From: an uncultured Planctomycetaceae bacterium | GTDB lineage: Bacteria > Planctomycetota > Planctomycetia > Planctomycetales > Planctomycetaceae | Direction: 5' to 3' | Assembly (NCBI GenBank): GCA_943787265.1 | Contig: CALSLT010000005.1 | Location: 186,001-250,000 of the forward strand | Length of the DNA stretch: 64,000 bases | In this document: one piece after another, positions 57,392-64,000 of the stretch | How the letters are laid out: every line of letters starts with the position of its first letter | How positions within the stretch are numbered: position 1 is the first letter of the stretch | Notes under the pieces: generated by a model | Databases searched by the model: none | What the model was told of the DNA's origin: nothing | The model's input: the letters and a program-made list of their open reading frames with translations, nothing else | Made by a program: the position numbers and the translations under genes

Positions 57392-58591
57392 TTACGAGCA
57401 GCAGCTTTTGCAGCTCGATTTGCATGGAGCAGGCTTGCAGGCGTTGCACGGTGCAGCCGGCTGACAAGCGTTGCAGGGAGCAGGTGCTGGCACGCAGACT
57501 TTTTCCTTGATGGTCTTTTCGACCATTCGGCAAACCTGCACGTCAACTTCTTTCTTCACTTCGACTGGAACGCAACGAGTTTCCTTGATCGTCTTCTTGG
57601 TCGGGACGCATTCCCAACGGCAGACGGTGTCTTCAACAGTCTTGGTCTTAGCAACCCACTCGGAGTATTCCACTTTCTTAGTGACTTCTTCCCAGGTGGT
57701 TTCACAGACCTTACGAGTGCAGGTCTTTTCTTCCTTCTTCCAGCCACAAACTTCGTAGGTGTACTCTTCTTCTTCTTCGACCCACTCGCAAACCTTACGC
57801 TTGCAGTTTTTTTTGACTGGCTTACTGACGCAAACCTGAACTTCTCGCGTCTTTTCAGCTTTGTGACATTCGTGAGCGGTGTACTCGACTTCGGTTTCGA
57901 CGACGTTCGGTACCCAGACTTTTTGAGTGCATGTCACGGGGCAAGGATTGCAGCATGTGTTGCATGAACCGCAGGCTGATTTGCAAGGATTGCATCCGCC
58001 GACCTGAACCTGCTTTTCTTCCCAGTGCCCTTTGTCTTCGCAAACTTTACGAGTCTTCTTCACTGGAACGCTTTCCCAGACCCAGTACTTCTGCGTCTTG
58101 GTTTCCATTGAAGGCACCATGACGGTGTACTCGTGCGAAACTTCTTTCCAATGTGGTTTGCGAACTGTTCGCGTGCCGGTCTTTGTCTCACGGGTTGGAA
58201 CTTTGACCCAGTACTTTGTTTCGACGTCCTTCCAGTTTTGCTTTGCGACTTTGTGAGTGACGTCTTTCGACTTCTTTTCGCATTCGTAGTAAGTCACTTC
58301 ACGACTGACTTTGTCCTGCTTCTGGACCCATTTGTTGACCGTGATTTCACGCTCAGAAGTTTCCTGCTTGTACTCGGTCTGAGTAACTGTTCGTTTTTCC
58401 GTGCCCCATGTAGGGACAAGAACCGTTCGTTCGACTTCTTTCCACTGAACCGCTGGCTGACAGGCTGGCTGAGCCTGACATGCAACCTGCGGGCAGGGAG
58501 CACACGTTGCTGCTGCTTTGCAGCAATCACCGGCCTGGCTTTGAGCACTCGCTGATGCGAGAACCGCCAGAGCCACAAGTAGCTTCTTCAT
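57392..58591 (-). CDS. YTV-type cysteine-rich cell-wall protein
   Basis: A 399-residue exported protein. Residues 1-20 are a signal peptide (LLVALAVLASASAQSQA). The mature chain is Lys-, Glu- and Cys-rich, with many repeats built around YTV/VPT/W-x-E motifs (for example HEYTVMVPS, YWVWESVPV, KTVEDTVCRWECVP) and Cys clusters near both ends and in the middle. This matches the YTV family found in planctomycete cell walls, where dense disulphide bonding is thought to stiffen the proteinaceous layer. GAGGAAC upstream supports the start. An ATCAC-AAAAA-GTGAT inverted repeat at 58639-58653 may be regulatory. Confidence 0.9.
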   Translation of the reverse strand: MKKLLVALAVLASASAQSQAGDCCKAAATCAPCPQVACQAQPACQPAVQWKEVERTVLVPTWGTEKRTVTQTEYKQETSEREITVNKWVQKQDKVSREVTYYECEKKSKDVTHKVAKQNWKDVETKYWVKVPTRETKTGTRTVRKPHWKEVSHEYTVMVPSMETKTQKYWVWESVPVKKTRKVCEDKGHWEEKQVQVGGCNPCKSACGSCNTCCNPCPVTCTQKVWVPNVVETEVEYTAHECHKAEKTREVQVCVSKPVKKNCKRKVCEWVEEEEEYTYEVCGWKKEEKTCTRKVCETTWEEVTKKVEYSEWVAKTKTVEDTVCRWECVPTKKTIKETRCVPVEVKKEVDVQVCRMVEKTIKEKVCVPAPAPCNACQPAAPCNACKPAPCKSSCKSCCS

Positions 58592-59146
58592 AGGGATGTT
58601 CCTCTTCGTTCGTGGTCTCGTTACCTGAAAAACTTGATATCACAAAAAGTGATTTCATCGACCGAGATTGCAAACCGTGCAGTCCTCGGTTGGCCCGCGT
58701 CAGTCTTCGTGACGAGTGTTGGCCTGCAGCCGCCCAACGTCCATCAGCGCTGTCAAACCGAGGCCTCTTTTTTGTCTGACAACGATCGGATTTGACGTTT
58801 TGTCGAATGCAGCGGGCACTCGTCGCCCCGACTAACTCTGTGTCCTTACGTCCACAAGCTCTCCTGCAGCCTCACAAACTGCGTAGCTTGCCTCAAATAT
58901 ACCGAGTACGAAGCTTCTCTTAAAGTTCCTGTTTTTCCGATTTTACCGAAATTCATAGAAAGCGTTACGCGTCAGCGTTGCAGGGCGATCACTGGTCAGA
59001 AGTCGAAGAGCTTCAAAGCCGGTTGCGAATGCAGGCAATATGCCGCGTGATGATCCAACCCACGCTGTTGCATTATGTCGACAGGCGTTCTGTGCGGTTC
59101 TAATTGGCTTAAGAAACGCTAGGCCTGATCGTGCATCAGATGTTGG
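58592..59146. other. Long intergenic region upstream of the YTV gene
   Basis: About 550 bases. It holds the YTV promoter region at its left end and the downstream region of the kinase gene at its right end. I see no gene and no clear terminator after the kinase. A small ATCAC inverted repeat lies at 58639-58653. Confidence 0.4.
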
Positions 59147-60985
59147 CTACCAGCGAGAAATCGCGTCCAAATCGACACATCGCTGTGCCGGATCGGCTTG
59201 CAGGCAATTCTGAAGGAATGCACTGATTTCGGGCGAGAGATTGCCCATGTCTGGCAACTGCCAGTTCTCGTGGCGATCTTCGATATCAGTGAGTCGTGTA
59301 TCTGAGATCAGCTCTTTGCCGGTCAAAAGTTTCCACGCGGTACAGCCAAGGGCGAAAAGGTCAGCCTGCGTGTCCGGTGGTGCGCCTTGAAGTTGCTCAG
59401 GCGCCATGAAACGCGGTGTTCCTGAGATCAGTCGCGAAGAGTTGCCCTCGCCGTTGTCGACCGGCTTGGCGAGGCCAAAATCCATCAGCTTCACGTTTCC
59501 GTCTGAAGTCAGGAGGACATTTGAAGGTTTGATGTCTCGATGGACGATGCCCTTTGAGTGAGCGTAGCTCAGCGCGGCGGCAAGCTGAGCCATGACCTTT
59601 CGAAATTGCGTGTCGTCGAGCGGCCCATCTTGCCGGACGCACTGATCCAGTGAGACACCATCACAAAATTCCAGCACGATGAAGAATGAACGAAACGCTT
59701 TGAAACGCCCCAACATGCGAACGATATGCGGGTGATCGAACTCTTCAATCATTCGCGCTTCGCTCTGAAATAATTTGAGCGCGTTGGCATCGTAAACCAG
59801 TCTGTGGCTCATCATTTTCAGAGCGACTGGGCTCATGGACTGCTCATCCAAAGCTTCGTAGACGATGGCCATGCCGCCTCGACCGAGCCGTTCAGTGATG
59901 CGGTAACGCCCAAATCGTTTTCCGCTGAGTGCATCGTGATCCTGCCGGCCGAGACGCTGAGCAAGCAACTGAGTCAGCACCTGTCCAATGACGGGGTGAT
60001 TACTGGCCAGCTCCTGAAAGATTGGCAACGGGAGAAACTTTGCCGAAACATCCGTGGTAGCAATGACGCTTGCTGTTCTTGGCTGATCCGTCAGCAGTGC
60101 CATTTCCCCGAGGATGGAACCGGGACCGCATCTGGCGATTTCCTGATCCTGACTAAGCTGATCGGTGCTGAGAACGGTCACACGCCCGTCTGTCAGAAAG
60201 TAAAGCCCGTCACCGACATCTCCCTCTCGTATCAGATGCTCGTCAGGCTGAAAGTGCCGTTCATCGAGTCGTTCTTCGATTTTCTCAAGAATGACTGGCG
60301 GCAACTGTGAGAACGGTTCCGTGCCACCGAGTAGCGACGATTGATCGTGAACAAAGGACTCTGGATGGTAAGCCAATGAACTTTGATCGGGGTCGTCAAA
60401 GTCCAACTGCGTAGCTTCAGGATCAAATGGCTTTTCAGCCGGCACCTGCGGTTGCGTGGGGCCTTGAGGAATCGTCGGTTCGTGCCCGCTTCCGAAGGAG
60501 CAGGTCGGGTCGATGATCAGAGTTTCAGACAGACCATCAGAGCGTGACAGATCAACGAGTTGTTCCTGAAACTCAGGAAACCGAGTGCAGAAGTTCTTAA
60601 GCGCGACAGTCGAAGTCGAATCGGCGGCTTTCAGAGCCAATAGAAACTCTCGAGCGACGATCTGCCATTCGAAGCTCGTCGAGCCGTCGCCAATTCGATT
60701 CCGTAGAAACGTGCAATACGTTTCAGCAGGCACGACTTCTTCGGTACCGTGCCGTCGATGCTGATCAGCCAGCAATGCGTCGACACATTGCTGCGGCGTG
60801 AAGTCTGTCTTTTGATGTACAAAGCCGAAAACGTCGGAGGTTTCCTGATCCGACGACGACAAAGCCAGAAACTCGGCAGCGGCAGGGCGCAACAACAGTG
60901 AATCGATATCAAACTCGACGTCGCAGCGAGTTGTGAGACCGCTTTCGGCAAAACTCGCCGTTTCCTTTTGCGGTCCAGCATTCAT
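59147..60985 (-). CDS. Ser/Thr protein kinase with N-terminal cyclic-nucleotide-binding domain
   Basis: A 612-residue signalling protein. Residues 1-220 are unrecognised and polar. Residues 230-345 form a cNMP-binding domain (LIREGDVGDGLYFLTDGRVTV, phosphate cassette GEMALLTDQPRTASV at 293-307). Residues 359-612 are a eukaryote-like kinase: Gly loop GRGGMAIV (368-375), Lys390, HRD 482-484, DFG 502-504, APE 528-530. All key residues are intact. Direct regulation of the kinase by cAMP/cGMP or another ligand is plausible but unproven. It is last in a co-directional set after the J-like/MshEN gene (gap 33 bases) and the Hsp70 gene. Confidence 0.93.
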   Translation of the reverse strand: MNAGPQKETASFAESGLTTRCDVEFDIDSLLLRPAAAEFLALSSSDQETSDVFGFVHQKTDFTPQQCVDALLADQHRRHGTEEVVPAETYCTFLRNRIGDGSTSFEWQIVAREFLLALKAADSTSTVALKNFCTRFPEFQEQLVDLSRSDGLSETLIIDPTCSFGSGHEPTIPQGPTQPQVPAEKPFDPEATQLDFDDPDQSSLAYHPESFVHDQSSLLGGTEPFSQLPPVILEKIEERLDERHFQPDEHLIREGDVGDGLYFLTDGRVTVLSTDQLSQDQEIARCGPGSILGEMALLTDQPRTASVIATTDVSAKFLPLPIFQELASNHPVIGQVLTQLLAQRLGRQDHDALSGKRFGRYRITERLGRGGMAIVYEALDEQSMSPVALKMMSHRLVYDANALKLFQSEARMIEEFDHPHIVRMLGRFKAFRSFFIVLEFCDGVSLDQCVRQDGPLDDTQFRKVMAQLAAALSYAHSKGIVHRDIKPSNVLLTSDGNVKLMDFGLAKPVDNGEGNSSRLISGTPRFMAPEQLQGAPPDTQADLFALGCTAWKLLTGKELISDTRLTDIEDRHENWQLPDMGNLSPEISAFLQNCLQADPAQRCVDLDAISRW

Positions 60986-61018
60986 GCAATGTTTCCATCG
61001 TCGCAGGTTGAGCGTGGA

Positions 61019-62089
61019 CTATTTCCAGTAGACCTTCAGGACGTAGAAGATCACGATTGGTGGCACGATCAGCGTTGTCAGTGACGGCAGATAGGCAAAG
61101 ATGGAGTCGATGGACACTCCCAGAATATGAGGCTTCACCACAAACTGGTCGATCAGCACGGACCCGATGACGCCCCAAGCCATGAAGATTTTGCCGAGGT
61201 TCTTCCGTTCGAGCTGTTCGTCCTTCGACAGTTGAGTGAACGCCGTCTGTGTTCCCTGCTTCTTCTTAGCTTTGGGTTTCGGAGCCTTTCCTTTTTTGCC
61301 ATCGCCTTTAGCGCTGTCTCCAGAAGGTGCGAGAGCAACGTCGCCAGCAGCTTCCTCGGCGGCGATCATCTCGTCCATTTCCGCGTAGTACCTGCTAATC
61401 CCGCCGGTGATTCCGCGAGGAGTTGCAAGGGCTCGGCGAACCGGCAGGTTGTATCGAAGACGTAGTTCGTCCTCGAGTTCGTGCGTAATCTCGTCGGCAC
61501 AGGCGACCAGCAGCACGTCTTCATCGATAAACAGTGGCAGGATCGTGTTTCGCTTGGCGACAGGCTGCGGAAGTCGCTTGAGAATCCGGAACTCAGGAGC
61601 CATGTCTTCCAGGTCGACATACGGAACGCCGAGTTCCGCTGCAAATGCCTGAGTCGCGACCTGATCGTCAACAAGCTTCATTTGCACGACGGTGTCGCGC
61701 ATCGTCAGCCCGTGAGATTCTGAATAGTCCTGCGCTTCTTTCATCTGGTCTTTGTCGATGTGGCCCTGCTTGACCAGAACACGCTCCATCGGCATAACGG
61801 CTGATTCGTCTTCTTCGAAGACACGACCGAGGCTCTCGTCGTATTCGCGCTTTCGCTCAGGGTCCGTCAGGCAAAGCATTGCCTTGGCGAGTTCGTTCAG
61901 CAGGTTCTGTGAGATAACCGAATACTGACCGGTCGCGTACTTGCGGACGTGAGCGTTGAGCTTCTTATAGTTGTTACGAACCTTGTCGATCGAATCTTCA
62001 AATCGAACAAGTCGCAGAAGTTCGTATTGATCGGGTGGGCGAGGTCCGTCGGGAATTCCCAACCATTCTTTATAGACGTCCAGTTCCAC
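61019..62089 (-). CDS. J-like / MshEN-domain membrane protein
   Basis: A 356-residue protein. The GTG at 62089 is chosen because AGGAG lies eight bases before it; a TTG 13 codons earlier lacks such a site. Residues 3-95 resemble a degenerate J-like helical domain (DPERKREYDESLG end), but the HPD motif needed to stimulate Hsp70 is absent. Residues about 105-225 match the MshEN domain of GspE-type proteins (LVKQGHIDKDQMKEA, PYVDLEDMAPE), which in known cases binds c-di-GMP. A Lys-rich linker (250-285) leads to two C-terminal hydrophobic segments (about 305-325 and 335-353). It lies between Hsp70 and the kinase; the role is unknown. Confidence 0.75.
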   Translation of the reverse strand: MELDVYKEWLGIPDGPRPPDQYELLRLVRFEDSIDKVRNNYKKLNAHVRKYATGQYSVISQNLLNELAKAMLCLTDPERKREYDESLGRVFEEDESAVMPMERVLVKQGHIDKDQMKEAQDYSESHGLTMRDTVVQMKLVDDQVATQAFAAELGVPYVDLEDMAPEFRILKRLPQPVAKRNTILPLFIDEDVLLVACADEITHELEDELRLRYNLPVRRALATPRGITGGISRYYAEMDEMIAAEEAAGDVALAPSGDSAKGDGKKGKAPKPKAKKKQGTQTAFTQLSKDEQLERKNLGKIFMAWGVIGSVLIDQFVVKPHILGVSIDSIFAYLPSLTTLIVPPIVIFYVLKVYWK

Positions 62090-62147
62090 GCTGGTGACTC
62101 CTGAGAGCTGGCGATGCTGAGCAGGCAAACGTTGCTAAGAAACTCAG

Positions 62148-62180
62148 ACAGCGGAAACATGACTGCCATGTTTCCGCTGT
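62148..62180 (-). promoter_or_regulatory. Intercistronic hairpin between Hsp70 and J-like genes
   Basis: A perfect 14-bp stem (ACAGCGGAAACATG and CATGTTTCCGCTGT) with a five-base loop, in the 113-base gap between the Hsp70 stop and the J-like start. On the minus strand it is not followed by a strong T-tract, so it more likely acts as a partial attenuator or mRNA-stability element than as a full terminator. Confidence 0.7.
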
Positions 62181-62202
62181 TAAGTGACAATTACTGGCGG
62201 GT

Positions 62203-63783
62203 TTACTCGACTTCGTACTGTTGAGCGAGCCCTGTCATGACATCGATATTTTCTTCTGTTCCGCCGAGGTTCTCGCGAACGATTTCGGTCGCGGCTTCGG
62301 TATTGCCGACAAGCTCTTTGGCTGAAACGTGAATTCGACCGGCCGAGTCATATCGGTAAGTCACTTCGACGGGCGATCCTTTCGGAAGTCCGGCTGGCAG
62401 ATCGTAGATGCGGAAGTCACCAATCTGTTCGCAGGCCATCGGGTCTGGCGAGTCGCCTTCCAGAACGGAAACGTGAATCCGCTGCTGGTTGTCCGAGTTC
62501 GTGACGAACCGCTGCGTTCGTTCAAACGGAATCGACGTATTCTTCGGAATCATGATGTGATTGATCTTGCGAGTTTTCTCATTCGGATCAGTCACCTTCA
62601 CACCCAGAGAGTGCGAGTTGACATCGGAAGTCGTCACAGAACGCAATCGATTGATAATCGATTTACCCATGCGCGATTCGCCACCTGTCGCACGAGCTTC
62701 AAGGATCGCGGCGTGAATTGCCGCGCCCTTGGCAACGGCTTCTTCCGGTTTAACTTCGCGGCTCGGCTTGCGTTTGCAAACTTCGACAAGCATCTGCTCG
62801 ACAACTGGCATGTTGGTCGAACCACCGACCAACACGACTTCGTCCAGGTTCTCAGGCTCGACACCCGACTGCTGCAACACGAGTTCGGTCGTGTCGCGAG
62901 TTCGCTGCATCAGGTCGCCGGTCATTCGCTCGAAGTCGCCCCGCGTGAGCGACAGCGTCAATGACTTGCCCTTGTAGTAAACAGGGACCGCTGCCTGCGC
63001 TCGAGTACTAAGATCACGTTTCGCTTTTTCGCACTCCTGCGAGAGAATCTGCACGGTTTCCGGATCTTCTCGCGGGTCATCGCCGTGCTTTTTAGCGAAC
63101 TGCTCAGAGACGTGATCGAGAATCCGGCGACTCCAGTCGAGGCCGCCCAACATCACGTCACCGTCTGTTGCAAGCACTTTGAAGTTGGTTGGCGTGTAAC
63201 GAACTACCGTCACGTCGAACGTTCCGCCGCCGAGGTCGTAAACAAGGATTGTTTTCTCGGTTTGTGCAAGTTCCGTATTACCGAGTTCGCCGCGTTCCCA
63301 GGCGTAGGCCAGCGTGGCAGCCGTTGGCTCGTTGATAATGTCGATGATGTTCAGGCCAGCGATGCGGCCCGCGTCCTGCGTCGCCTTTCGTCGAACGTCG
63401 TTGAAGTAGTAAGGGACGGTGACGACGGCGTTGGCGATTTCGCCGATGTGCTTTTCCGCGTCCTGCTTCATCTTCTTAATGATCAACGCGGAGATGAATT
63501 CCGGAGTCAGTTTCTTGTTCTGATAAACGACGTGGAAGTCGGCGTTGCCCATTTCGCGTTTAATGGCTTCGACGACGTTCGATGGGTCTTCGACCGCGAT
63601 CCGTTCGTTCGACGGCCCAACCACAACCCTTCCATCGTCTGACAGCAACACGACCGACGGCGTGATGACTCGCTCATCCGCGTTTGTGAGGCAGTGAGCC
63701 AGTCCGTCATCGCCTAACTGAGCGATGGTTGAGAATGTCGTTCCAAGGTCGATACCTACCGTTTGTCCGTCGAGCAGCTTCAT
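62203..63783 (-). CDS. Hsp70 (DnaK-like) chaperone lacking the C-terminal lid
   Basis: A 526-residue protein. The nucleotide-binding domain is intact: GIDLGTTFSTIA (phosphate loop 1), VVTVPYYFND, NEPTAATLAYA, LVYDLGGGTFDVTVV and VLVGGSTNMPVVE. The substrate-binding beta domain follows (HSLGVKVTDP and the strands up to about 500). The chain ends near EEIDVMTGLAQQYEVE, about 100 residues short of a normal DnaK, so the helical lid is missing. It is thus a DnaK paralogue rather than the main DnaK. AAGGT lies before the ATG. It heads the J-like/MshEN and kinase set. Confidence 0.93.
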   Translation of the reverse strand: MKLLDGQTVGIDLGTTFSTIAQLGDDGLAHCLTNADERVITPSVVLLSDDGRVVVGPSNERIAVEDPSNVVEAIKREMGNADFHVVYQNKKLTPEFISALIIKKMKQDAEKHIGEIANAVVTVPYYFNDVRRKATQDAGRIAGLNIIDIINEPTAATLAYAWERGELGNTELAQTEKTILVYDLGGGTFDVTVVRYTPTNFKVLATDGDVMLGGLDWSRRILDHVSEQFAKKHGDDPREDPETVQILSQECEKAKRDLSTRAQAAVPVYYKGKSLTLSLTRGDFERMTGDLMQRTRDTTELVLQQSGVEPENLDEVVLVGGSTNMPVVEQMLVEVCKRKPSREVKPEEAVAKGAAIHAAILEARATGGESRMGKSIINRLRSVTTSDVNSHSLGVKVTDPNEKTRKINHIMIPKNTSIPFERTQRFVTNSDNQQRIHVSVLEGDSPDPMACEQIGDFRIYDLPAGLPKGSPVEVTYRYDSAGRIHVSAKELVGNTEAATEIVRENLGGTEENIDVMTGLAQQYEVE

Positions 63784-64000
63784 GATGTACCTTCGCGAGA
63801 GTTCGCTGTTGAAGTGAACGGATTGTGATTGCAGACGCCCGTGCTAAATCGTTGCCGCCCTGCGATTGCGGCCGATTTGAGCCGATAGCCTGAGATGATT
63901 CGTGGTAATTGTCATCAGACCGATGTTCAACCGCCGTGTTGAGCACCTGGAAGTGCCAGCCTGGCCACCCTTCATAACGCTGACGTTTTGAGGATTGGCG

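Overview
The window reads as chromosomal DNA of a planctomycete (Planctomycetales, probably Planctomycetaceae-like). The evidence is the gene content: a DUF1549/DUF1553 protein with a planctomycete cytochrome C domain followed by a DUF1501 protein, a second DUF1501 protein, a Tat-exported Gfo/Idh/MocA oxidoreductase, a YTV-type cysteine-rich wall protein, an LEPR-XLL-type N-terminus on a giant FG-GAP/RTX surface protein, PQQ-propeller and HEAT-repeat proteins, and a start of a formylglycine-generating-enzyme-like (SUMF1) protein. Base composition looks moderately GC-rich by eye; it was not computed.

Layout. 1-6.4 kb: SUMF1 fragment, a large unknown protein, an N-acyl-D-amino-acid deacylase-like amidohydrolase, infA, rnhA and a pentapeptide-repeat protein. 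6.4-7.3 kb: an apparently intact IS5-family element with a canonical -1 slippery site, 17-bp inverted repeats and a TA target duplication. 7.8-16.4 kb: fatty acid desaturase, M1 aminopeptidase with HEAT repeats, LptF/LptG permease, O-methyltransferase, hpt and metF. 16.5-25.7 kb: frameshifted PQQ propeller gene, a 55-codon membrane protein, an esterase, typA/bipA, a secreted unknown and a rhomboid. 25.8-33.9 kb: two DUF1501 genes (each broken by a +1 shift), the DUF1549/DUF1553 gene and a Gfo/Idh/MocA gene, an extracellular catabolism type of locus. 34-42 kb: small housekeeping and unknown genes (lipoprotein, COQ4-like, GNAT, thioredoxin-like, FMN reductase, MoaD plus BNR pair, Imm21-like). 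42-51 kb: a leucine-rich-repeat protein and a 2295-residue FG-GAP/RTX protein, separated by a 14-G tract. 51-54 kb: Ldh-family dehydrogenase, metK and a CAU tRNA. 54-56.3 kb: an integrase remnant abutting the tRNA and cut by an IS3-family element. 56.3-64 kb: alpha/beta hydrolase, YTV protein, and a co-directional set of lidless Hsp70, a J-like/MshEN membrane protein, and a cyclic-nucleotide-domain Ser/Thr kinase.

How the genes fit together. metF, metK and a SAM-dependent methyltransferase belong to one-carbon and methyl metabolism but are not in one operon. The DUF1549-DUF1501 pair is the usual planctomycete arrangement. The Hsp70, J-like/MshEN and kinase genes are close, co-oriented and mechanistically suggestive; this is the best candidate for an undescribed system here. 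Several palindromic dispersed repeats fill intergenic gaps.

Caution: three conserved minus-strand genes (PQQ propeller, two DUF1501) each need removal of about one base to restore the frame. This may reflect sequencing or assembly indels rather than real gene decay. All functional calls rest on reading motifs by eye; no database search was run.
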